NCBI GenBank assembly: GCA_964488495.1
Contig: CAZAUQ010000002.1
Coordinates: 20,681-84,680 of the forward strand
Source of the DNA: UBA1402 sp964488495
Lineage (GTDB): Bacteria; Bacteroidota; Bacteroidia; Bacteroidales; UBA1402
Length of the DNA stretch: 64,000 bases
Reading direction: 5' to 3'
Each line of letters opens with the position of its first letter. Position 1 is the first letter of the stretch. The notes under the pieces were generated by a model. It had not been told where the DNA came from. It did no database searches and saw nothing but the letters and a program-made list of their open reading frames with translations. Shown one piece after another: positions 26,068 to 33,237 of this stretch. The translations under genes and the position numbers were made by a program.

Positions 26068-26259
26068 TTACACCAATTTAACATTTACTGCATTTAATCC
26101 TTTTCTGCCTTCTTCCAGTTCGAAAGTGACTTCGTCATTTTCTTTGATGCGGTCGATAAGACCATTGGCATGTACGAAATACTCTTTTGAAGTTTCCGTT
26201 TCTTTGATAAAACCGAAGCCCTTGGCCTCGTTAAAAAATTTTACTTTTCCGTTGTACAT
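26068..26259 (-). CDS. Cold shock domain protein (CspA-like)
   Basis: A 63-residue single cold-shock domain. RNP1 appears as GFGFI (KGFGFIKE) and RNP2 as YFVHAN, the latter equivalent to the VFVH motif, so it should bind single-stranded RNA/DNA as an RNA chaperone. Start is ATG 26259, with a near-consensus -7 sequence (TATCTTTC on the minus strand) at 26282-26289. The 5' leader is therefore short and lacks the long cold-responsive leader of enteric cspA. It ends before the bidirectional hairpin at 26002-26037. Confidence 0.93.
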   Translation of the reverse strand: MYNGKVKFFNEAKGFGFIKETETSKEYFVHANGLIDRIKENDEVTFELEEGRKGLNAVNVKLV

Positions 26260-26281
26260 ATTGTTTAAAAATTTTGACGGC

Positions 26282-26289
26282 GAAAGATA
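26282..26289 (-). promoter_or_regulatory. Near-consensus -7 element for the cold-shock gene
   Basis: Minus strand TATCTTTC, one mismatch to TAnnTTTG, 22 bases upstream of ATG 26259. Confidence 0.4.
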
Positions 26290-26551
26290 AGAACTAAAAT
26301 TTAATATTTTTCAAAAAATGCAATTTTTTTGTTTATTTTTCTGCATTTCTAGTGTTTTTATAAGAAAAACGGCTGATTTTCGTACAAATACATTGTTTTG
26401 AAACTAAAAAACTGAATGAAAAATTCAGGTTCAGAAAACAAGATAAATACGAATAAGGTGCTTTTGTAAAATAAAGAGAGTGATTCGTAAGAGATATTAA
26501 GCAGGCTTTGCTTATACTACCGAAGTCTTGGCTTGCAGAAAACAGGAAAAG
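26290..26551. other. AT-rich intergenic region without recognised gene
   Basis: Between the cold-shock gene and tRNA-Arg. It is AT-rich with many A/T runs. A short imperfect hairpin around 26499-26513 (AAGCA/TGCTT) could be a weak terminator for the tRNA. No open frame with supporting signals was seen. Confidence 0.5.
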
Positions 26552-26625
26552 TGAACCGGTTGGGATTCGAACCCAAGACCTACAGCTTAGAAGGCTGTTG
26601 CTCTATCCAGCTGAGCTACCGGTCC
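26552..26625 (-). tRNA. tRNA-Arg (anticodon TCT)
   Basis: A 74-nt cloverleaf on the minus strand: acceptor GGACCGG pairs with CCGGTTC, the T-arm contains TTCGAAT, and the anticodon loop CTTCTAA has anticodon TCT (positions 26591 to 26589). The 3' CCA is not encoded. A perfect -7 box is at 26640-26647. Confidence 0.95.
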
Positions 26626-26639
26626 CTTTTTTGCGCCGG

Positions 26640-26647
26640 CAAAGTTA
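26640..26647 (-). promoter_or_regulatory. -7 promoter element for tRNA-Arg
   Basis: Minus strand TAACTTTG, exact consensus, 14 bases upstream of the tRNA 5' end. Confidence 0.6.
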
Positions 26648-26706
26648 AGCTAAAACATACTAATTTGCAAGGCTTATTCTGCTATAATCATTAAGTTTTG
26701 TTCTTC

Positions 26707-27627
26707 TTAGCCCTTGCTGCTCAATAGATCTTCAAAAATGTCCTGTACAGATTCTTCTTTGGATATACTACCGGCACATTGTCCTATTTCCAGGGCTCCT
26801 TCTTTCAAATCTCCTTCGAATATTCCTTTTTTGGCTCGTCCTTTGCCTAATAAATCCCTGAGTGCATCTATGTCGGCACCATTTTCTTCAGCCTGAGCCA
26901 GTCTCAGGGCAAAGTCGTTTATAGCCAGACGGGTGGGTGATAGTTTCTTCAACATCAATTTGGTCATACCTTCTTGCAAGCCACGGCAATAATTTTTAAA
27001 GTCGGGATGAGCAGAACTTTCCTTACATAAAGCAAAACGGGTTCCAATTTGCACTCCATCTGCGCCCAAAGCCAATGCCCCATGGTAGCTTCTTCTCGAA
27101 GATATCCCTCCGGCAGCAATCAAAGGTAAAGAACAGACCTCTCTTACCCGGGGAATCAGGCATAAAGTACTGGTTTCTTCACGGCCGTTATGCCCTCCGG
27201 CTTCGAAACCTTCCGCTACTACGGCATCAACTCCGGCTTCCTGACATTTAATACTGAATCGGGAGCTTGAAACTACGTGAGTAACTAATATATCGTGTTG
27301 ATGCAACCATTCGGTCCATTGTTTGGGATTACCCGCAGAGGTAAAAACAAGCCGGACTTTTTCATCACGTATTATATGCATGATCTCTTCTAACTGCGGA
27401 TACATCAGGGGGATATTCACTCCAAAAGGGTGATCAGTAGCATTCCGGCATTTTTGAATATGTTCTCTCAGAGTTTCAGGATGCATGGAGCCCGCTCCAA
27501 TCAGGCCGAGGCCACCCTGATTGCTGACTGCCGAGGCTAGTCTCCATCCGCTGCACCAGGCCATACCGCCTTGTATTACAGGATGTTGTATGCCGTACAA
27601 ACGACAAATACTATTTGTAGTGTTCAT
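26707..27627 (-). CDS. FMN-dependent nitronate monooxygenase / FabK-like enoyl reductase
   Basis: A 306-residue TIM-barrel flavoprotein. Motifs: YGIQHPVIQGGMAWC at the N-terminus, VVAEGFEAGGHNGR near residue 140, LIAAGGISSRRS and GALALGADGVQIGTRF, all typical of the 2-nitropropane dioxygenase/FabK family that binds FMN. Sequence cannot separate nitronate monooxygenase from enoyl-ACP reductase (FabK), although the GGHNG and GTRF elements fit both. ATG 27627 begins only four bases after a perfect -7 box (27632-27639), so the mRNA may be leaderless or nearly so. Confidence 0.85.
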   Translation of the reverse strand: MNTTNSICRLYGIQHPVIQGGMAWCSGWRLASAVSNQGGLGLIGAGSMHPETLREHIQKCRNATDHPFGVNIPLMYPQLEEIMHIIRDEKVRLVFTSAGNPKQWTEWLHQHDILVTHVVSSSRFSIKCQEAGVDAVVAEGFEAGGHNGREETSTLCLIPRVREVCSLPLIAAGGISSRRSYHGALALGADGVQIGTRFALCKESSAHPDFKNYCRGLQEGMTKLMLKKLSPTRLAINDFALRLAQAEENGADIDALRDLLGKGRAKKGIFEGDLKEGALEIGQCAGSISKEESVQDIFEDLLSSKG

Positions 27628-27631
27628 GCAA

Positions 27632-27639
27632 CAAAGATA
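27632..27639 (-). promoter_or_regulatory. -7 promoter element for the FabK-like gene, adjoining a terminator
   Basis: Minus strand TATCTTTG, exact consensus, immediately following the T-run of the hairpin at 27641-27687. The ATG starts four bases after it. Confidence 0.6.
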
Positions 27640-27640
27640 A

Positions 27641-27687
27641 AAAGAATGAGGATGAATCTAGCTTCAGACATCCTCATTCTTTGTTTT
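27641..27687 (-). terminator. Intrinsic terminator of the beta-helix lipoprotein gene
   Basis: A perfect 14-bp stem (AAAGAATGAGGATG with CATCCTCATTCTTT) and a 14-base loop. On the minus strand it is followed by CTTTTTATC. The stem occupies the -33 region of the next promoter. Confidence 0.75.
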
Positions 27688-27766
27688 AAGCTTAAAGTCT
27701 TTGCTTATCTGCGAAACCAGATATTCTATTTCCAATGATTTCGCAAGGCCATACTTCCGAAGTTAT

Positions 27767-29482
27767 TTATATTTCGTAATACACATCAATTACATTCCCT
27801 TCGTACGTATTGTTTTGTATAACTGGAGTGTAGGCAGGATCGTTCCAACGAATAAAAATTCCGTAATTATTTGAATGTCTTATGGTTGAATTTGTTATGC
27901 TGACATTGGATGTTCCAATGCCAATGTTGAAAAGATCCTGATGACCCGCATATTCAACTACGCAATAATCGAGCAGGGTTCCACCCTGGGTGCCCTCATA
28001 AAATTCAATCCCTCCCCAGTCGCCTGGCGAATCTGTAATGGCATTGGAGGTGAAAACGATCATAGAATCGGCTTTACCGGCAGCTGACAAAGCCCCGTTG
28101 TCAGATACATGAAGTTTTACACCACTTTGAAAAGCCAGCGTAGTACCCGGATCAATACTTAGTTTGGCTGTACCCGATTCCGTGGTTATTGTAATGCTGC
28201 CACCGATAATATAGGGTACGCTTTGTTTAATCCAACGAACATTTCCGGTAAGATAAGAGCCTTCAATATAAACTCCTTTACCGGCTGCTGCAGTGAGGAC
28301 ATTATTAAAACCTATGCCGTGAGCATTCTCGGCCCAAATAACAATCGGATCTTTAGCGCAATCGCTTATGGTGTTGTTTTTGAAAGAGGTAAAAAATCCT
28401 TCCTGGTAACAAAATATACCATTGGTATTACTGTGTCGTAAGGTTGTATTTTCCATGGCAAATCCGCTGCTGTTCTGAATAGCACCATCGTAATATGTAG
28501 GATTGCCGGCGTATTCTATCACTGCATGTTTGATAATGGATTTAGTGGACGAATTTGAAGAATAAAACCCTATTCCCAACCAGTCGCCTGCCTGAGGAGA
28601 TTGAGCAGAGGAACCAAATACAATAGGCAGCTGTTCAGTACCCTCTGCGATTAATGCAGCATACTCCCCTTCACCAACCTTAAGCAGAGCATTGCTTTCG
28701 AACAGCAAGCTTACGCCGGGCTCTATGCTGAGTTCAGCACCCAGGACGTCCAGAGTTCCCTCAACAATGTAAGGAACACTGAGTTTTGTAAAACTGCCAG
28801 TTGTAGAAACAGATCCGGATTTGATAAGCAGATTCTTACCCAGGTTTTCGACAAAGTCGTTGTTGTTGCTCAAATCGAGCATCTGGTTAGGTTCTCCTTT
28901 CAACAGATAACTGCCGCAATCGGTCAGTTGATTGTGTTCAAAATTAGTAAAACCACCTCCGTTTTTCAGGTCAATACCATCAGCCATACAATACCTGACA
29001 GTACAGGAATCCATGGAAATATTGGTATTGTCTACGGTAATAGCCGGTTGGTTGTTTTTGCCCGCTCCCTGGATGGTGCAATTTTTAAGCACAGTAGTAT
29101 TGGACAAATTGTTTGCTCCAAAGCTAATACCATACCAACCACCTTCGTCGTTGTTGACAGCTCCCGTAAACAAGATGGGCTTTTCGGCTGTACCCTCGGC
29201 TACCAGTGCGGCATTGGTGGAAGAGCCTATCATCAGGCTGCCGTTTTCCGTAAATTTAATTGTAGAGCCCTCTTCGATGGTCAGGATGGAGTTAATAATC
29301 AGGGGGCAGTCAATGGTTTTTACAGAATTCGCTTCCCAAGTGGTCGGAGTGCTTATTAGGCTGTTTTCGGCACCAATCAGATTAGGATCAATTTCGGGTA
29401 TCTGGTCGCAGGCGGACGAAAACAAAAAAACAGTTGCCAGTATACTGGCAAACAGGTACCATTTTGAATAAAGTTTGTTCAT
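27767..29482 (-). CDS. Lipoprotein with three-module right-handed beta-helix
   Basis: A 571-residue predicted surface lipoprotein with a signal sequence and lipobox LFSSAC near residue 25. The rest is three similar modules of about 170-190 residues. Each starts near a VPYIVEG / VPYIIGG type segment, then an IEPGxxLxF motif, a PIxFT/G segment, GxWxGIxF, an IEYAG and an xLRHSNxxGI element, the parallel beta-helix (pectate-lyase-like) repeat pattern. Such proteins bind or process polysaccharide, but no catalytic residues can be assigned. I chose ATG 29482; the longer frame starts upstream of the -7 box 29509-29516. A terminator follows at 27641-27687. Confidence 0.82.
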   Translation of the reverse strand: MNKLYSKWYLFASILATVFLFSSACDQIPEIDPNLIGAENSLISTPTTWEANSVKTIDCPLIINSILTIEEGSTIKFTENGSLMIGSSTNAALVAEGTAEKPILFTGAVNNDEGGWYGISFGANNLSNTTVLKNCTIQGAGKNNQPAITVDNTNISMDSCTVRYCMADGIDLKNGGGFTNFEHNQLTDCGSYLLKGEPNQMLDLSNNNDFVENLGKNLLIKSGSVSTTGSFTKLSVPYIVEGTLDVLGAELSIEPGVSLLFESNALLKVGEGEYAALIAEGTEQLPIVFGSSAQSPQAGDWLGIGFYSSNSSTKSIIKHAVIEYAGNPTYYDGAIQNSSGFAMENTTLRHSNTNGIFCYQEGFFTSFKNNTISDCAKDPIVIWAENAHGIGFNNVLTAAAGKGVYIEGSYLTGNVRWIKQSVPYIIGGSITITTESGTAKLSIDPGTTLAFQSGVKLHVSDNGALSAAGKADSMIVFTSNAITDSPGDWGGIEFYEGTQGGTLLDYCVVEYAGHQDLFNIGIGTSNVSITNSTIRHSNNYGIFIRWNDPAYTPVIQNNTYEGNVIDVYYEI

Positions 29483-29508
29483 AATTTTTTGATAACTATA
29501 ATTTTGTT

Positions 29509-29516
29509 CAAAAGTA
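29509..29516 (-). promoter_or_regulatory. -7 promoter element for the beta-helix lipoprotein
   Basis: Minus strand TACTTTTG, exact consensus, 26 bases upstream of ATG 29482. Confidence 0.6.
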
Positions 29517-29650
29517 AATAGCAGCCAATCAATGATGTACCTCCCTTTGGGTAGGAAAATCAATTTGGCCCCCTAAAATAAGAAGAAATGTTTAAATAAA
29601 AAATAATCATCTAAAATAAAGTGAAAAGGCCGTACTTTTTTGTAAAGCTG

Positions 29651-31033
29651 TTATCTATAGGCCTCAACTTCGCTTATACTCATGGGCTTTCTCTTGTTTC
29701 CCAACAGACGAAAGCTGTTTGCCGTTATTAGGTAATCCTCTTCGTTTCGTATACCGCCGAAGTTTCTGAATTTTTCAATTTCGTTCCAGCATAAAAAATC
29801 ACTGTGTTTTTTCTCCGCTTTCCATAAGTCGATAAGTTCAGGAATAAAGTAGATGCCGGGCTCTATGGTAAAAACATGGCCGGGTTTGAGTTTTTTGGCA
29901 AAACGCAGCGATTTTAAGCCAAACTGAGTGCTTTTGGGCTCACCGTCGTAACCTACCCATATTTCGCCGAGATCTTCCATGTCGTGCACATCCAGCCCCA
30001 TCTGGTGACCGGTTCCGCAGGGAAGGAACAAGGCATGTGCTCCCTGTTCAAAAGCATCTGCAGGATTCCCTTTCATTAAACCTAAAGCGATCATGCTGTC
30101 AATAATTGACATACAAGCAGCCCGATGAATTCCTCTAAAAGTCTTGCCGGGAGCCAGGCTGTTTACGGCAGCGCGGTGAGCTCTCAAACTGGCTTCATAG
30201 ACGACTCTTTGGAGAGGGCTGAAAGTTTTGCTGACAGGAAATGTGCTCGAAAGATCTCCCGAATAATGCCGGGCTGTTTCTGCGCCTGCATCCAGCAAAA
30301 ACAAATCGCCATCTTTCAATATATTGCCGTGGTAATGATTGTGTAAAGTCTGGCCGTTAATGGTGGCGATTATCGGGAAAGAGATGTTCCCACCCTGTGC
30401 CAGTGCAATACGGTGAACTTCGGCTGCCACCTCAGCTTCAATCATGCCCGGCCTGGCTGTTTTCATGGCTGCGATATGCATGTCTACCGATGTGTCTACC
30501 GCTTTTTCAATCTCTTCAATTTCCTCTTCAGACTTTATTTCCCTTTGCTGAACTACGGCTTTGATTAAGCTCAGTGAAGCCTGCTCAGCCAGCTTTTCAA
30601 TAGGAAGTTTTAAAGCTTTTGATAGCCATATTTTGTTGTCGTGTCGGTAAGGAGGAAGATAATGAATAATTCTTCCAAGAGATTTAGCTTTATTCAATAA
30701 ATCAGGAAGTTGACTAATATCTCTGCTTTGTGTAATTCCAGATTTAAGAGCCTTTTCGGCAAGACTGCTTTGAGGCCCCATCCATACAATATCGTCAATA
30801 CTGGCATCTTTGCCGAACAGAATGGTTTGGCCTTCGTTGATATCTATAAGAGCCATCAATCCGGCCAGATCCAGCCCGATGTAATAAAGAAAACTACTAT
30901 CCTGACGAAACTGATAGGTGTTATCGGTGTAGTTCATAGGGCTTTCGTTGTTGCCCTGCAATAATATTACACCATTATCAACTAATTGACATAAAGTCTT
31001 ACGTCGTTGAATATATGATGTTGAAGAAAACAT
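29651..31033 (-). CDS. Aminopeptidase P family (Xaa-Pro) metallopeptidase
   Basis: A 460-residue M24 metallopeptidase that removes N-terminal residues before proline. The N-terminal third is the aminopeptidase P-type domain. The catalytic half shows the dimetal site: LLDAGAE and YSGDLSSTFPV (Asp ligands), GTGHQMGLDVHDMED (His), IEPGIYF (Glu) and GIRNEEDYLI (Glu). The longer frame starts with TTG at 31051; I prefer ATG 31033 (MFSSTSYIQRRK). No perfect -7 box lies upstream; GATATTTG around 31056-31050 is a weak candidate. Confidence 0.92.
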   Translation of the reverse strand: MFSSTSYIQRRKTLCQLVDNGVILLQGNNESPMNYTDNTYQFRQDSSFLYYIGLDLAGLMALIDINEGQTILFGKDASIDDIVWMGPQSSLAEKALKSGITQSRDISQLPDLLNKAKSLGRIIHYLPPYRHDNKIWLSKALKLPIEKLAEQASLSLIKAVVQQREIKSEEEIEEIEKAVDTSVDMHIAAMKTARPGMIEAEVAAEVHRIALAQGGNISFPIIATINGQTLHNHYHGNILKDGDLFLLDAGAETARHYSGDLSSTFPVSKTFSPLQRVVYEASLRAHRAAVNSLAPGKTFRGIHRAACMSIIDSMIALGLMKGNPADAFEQGAHALFLPCGTGHQMGLDVHDMEDLGEIWVGYDGEPKSTQFGLKSLRFAKKLKPGHVFTIEPGIYFIPELIDLWKAEKKHSDFLCWNEIEKFRNFGGIRNEEDYLITANSFRLLGNKRKPMSISEVEAYR

Positions 31034-31120
31034 AGCTCGGATTTGATCCAAATATCAGACTTATTATTTTAACAAGCAAACAATTTCTTGTAAACAGCCG
31101 GTTTAACAGCTAAAATATTT

Positions 31121-31128
31121 TATATTTG
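31121..31128 (+). promoter_or_regulatory. -7 promoter element for the acetyl-CoA synthetase gene
   Basis: TATATTTG, exact consensus, 36 bases before ATG 31165. Confidence 0.6.
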
Positions 31129-31164
31129 TCCACTGTCTGGCAAGCTCTTTAATACCTTGAATCT

Positions 31165-33228
31165 ATGATTAACCAAGCACTTATCAATCCTCAAAGCATC
31201 GTTATTGTCGGGGGATCAAACAACGTACACAAACCCGGTGGGCGTATTGTACGCAACCTTATAGAAGGTAAATTCCGGGGAGAACTCTATACCGTAAATC
31301 ACAAAGAAGAAGCCGACATTCAAGGCATCAGAAATTTCAAAAACGTGAAGGATATCCCTGAGGTGGAGTTGGCTATTCTCTCTATTCCTGCTATAGCCTG
31401 CCCTGCTATGGTTGAAATACTCGCCAAAGAAAAAAAGGTCAAAGCCTTTATTGTGGTATCGGCTGGTTTTGGTGAAGAGACCAAAGCCGGATCTGTTTTG
31501 GAGGAACAATTGTTCAGAATCGTGGAGGAAACCGAGACAGCACTTATAGGCCCGAATTGCATAGGTGTTATGAATATGAATTATCATGGAGTGTTTACAC
31601 AACCGATTCCGGAATTTCATAACGAGGGTGTTGATTTTATTTCCAGTTCGGGTGGCACAGCTCTTTTTATCATTGAATCCGCTTTGATGAAAGGCTTGCG
31701 TTTTTCTTCGGTCTGGTCTGTGGGAAACAGCAAGCAAAACGGTGTGGAAGATGTGCTGGAATACATGGATCTGAATTTTGATCCCCTGCGCGATTCGAAA
31801 ATTAAAATGCTTTATGTGGAACAAGTCAAGAATCCTGATAAAATGTTGTACCATGCCTCCTCTCTGATAAAGAAAGGATGCAAAATTGCTGCCATTAAAG
31901 CCGGAAGCAGCGATTCCGGAAAAAGAGCAGCCTCCTCTCATACGGCCGCCATTGCCAGCAGCGATTCTGCCGTGGAGGCTTTGTTACGCAAAACGGGCAT
32001 TGTGCGTTGTTACAGTCGCGAAGAACTGACAACAGTCGCCAGCATATTTACCCTGAAAGAAGCCAAAGGTAGAAATTGCGCCATTATTACTCAGGCCGGA
32101 GGTCCGGCAGTGATGTTGGCCGATGCCTTATCCAAGGGGCATATTAATGTACCTCTGCTAGAGGGAGAAAAGGTGGAGGAGTTGAAAACCAAATTGTTGC
32201 CGGGGGCGGCTGTAGGCAATCCCATTGACCTTGTAGGTACCGGTACTCCCGAGCACCTGGCAACAGCCATCGATTATTGTGAGAAATATTTTGACAACAT
32301 CAATCTGATGATGGTCATTTTTGGCAGCCCGGGTTTGGTGAAAGTTTACGATGCCTACGAGGTGTTGCATAAGAAAATGGAAGAATGCTCTAAACCAATT
32401 TTTCCGGTTTTGCCTTCGATCGTAACAGCCGGTCCCGAAGTTAAAAGCTTCGTCAAAAAGGGACATGTCAATTTTTCGGACGAGGTGACCCTGGGAACTG
32501 CTCTCTCGAGGATATTGAATACACCAACCCCTGCCAGTCGCGATATACAGCTCTATGGAGTGGATGTGCCCGAAGTACGTAAAAAAATAGATCATCTTAC
32601 TTACAGCGGCTTTTTAACACCACAGGATGTACGTTCCCTGTTAAGTCTGGCCAAAATCCCTTTGGTTGATGAATTGGTTACGAACGATTTGGATGCTTTA
32701 AAAGCTTTTGCTCAAAAAACAGGCTATCCGGTGGTTTTGAAGGTGGTGGGTCCGATACACAAGACCGACATTGGCGGTGTCGCACTGAATGTGCGTACCA
32801 GCGAACATCTGCAGGTGGAATACGAACGTATGATGAGCATTCCCGAAGTAACAGCCTTGTTGATTCAGCCCATGTTAAAAGGGCAGGAACTCTATATTGG
32901 AGCCAATTACGAGGATCGTTTCGGGCATGTTGTTTTTTGCGGCCTGGGCGGTATTTTTGTCGAAATACTCAAAGACGTTTCCTATGGTCTGGCTCCCTTA
33001 TCGTACGAGGAAACCTTTTCCATGATCCGCTCTCTTCGCAGTTATCCTATCATCAAAGGGGTCCGTGGACAAAAAGGCCTTGGGGAGCAGCAATACGCCG
33101 ACATCATTGTCAGACTGTCCACGCTCTTGCGTTTTGCCAAGGAAATCAAGGAAATGGACATTAATCCTTTGATAGCAACAGACAAGGGCATCTATGCCGT
33201 AGACGCCAGAATGCGGATAGAAAAATAG
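31165..33228 (+). CDS. Acetate-CoA ligase (ADP-forming), fused alpha-beta
   Basis: A 687-residue NDP-forming acyl-CoA synthetase that converts acetyl-CoA (or another acyl-CoA), ADP and phosphate to acid, CoA and ATP, an anaerobic energy-conserving step. The N-terminal CoA-binding domain includes VIVGGSNNVHKPGGRI. A catalytic phosphohistidine loop SSHTAAIA lies near residue 260, and the ATP-grasp half begins near residue 490 with GYPVVLKVVGPIHKTDIGGV. It has its own promoter and converges with the glycyl radical enzyme gene nine bases away. Substrate preference is unknown. Confidence 0.9.
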   Translation: MINQALINPQSIVIVGGSNNVHKPGGRIVRNLIEGKFRGELYTVNHKEEADIQGIRNFKNVKDIPEVELAILSIPAIACPAMVEILAKEKKVKAFIVVSAGFGEETKAGSVLEEQLFRIVEETETALIGPNCIGVMNMNYHGVFTQPIPEFHNEGVDFISSSGGTALFIIESALMKGLRFSSVWSVGNSKQNGVEDVLEYMDLNFDPLRDSKIKMLYVEQVKNPDKMLYHASSLIKKGCKIAAIKAGSSDSGKRAASSHTAAIASSDSAVEALLRKTGIVRCYSREELTTVASIFTLKEAKGRNCAIITQAGGPAVMLADALSKGHINVPLLEGEKVEELKTKLLPGAAVGNPIDLVGTGTPEHLATAIDYCEKYFDNINLMMVIFGSPGLVKVYDAYEVLHKKMEECSKPIFPVLPSIVTAGPEVKSFVKKGHVNFSDEVTLGTALSRILNTPTPASRDIQLYGVDVPEVRKKIDHLTYSGFLTPQDVRSLLSLAKIPLVDELVTNDLDALKAFAQKTGYPVVLKVVGPIHKTDIGGVALNVRTSEHLQVEYERMMSIPEVTALLIQPMLKGQELYIGANYEDRFGHVVFCGLGGIFVEILKDVSYGLAPLSYEETFSMIRSLRSYPIIKGVRGQKGLGEQQYADIIVRLSTLLRFAKEIKEMDINPLIATDKGIYAVDARMRIEK

Positions 33229-33237
33229 TCTTAAGGC

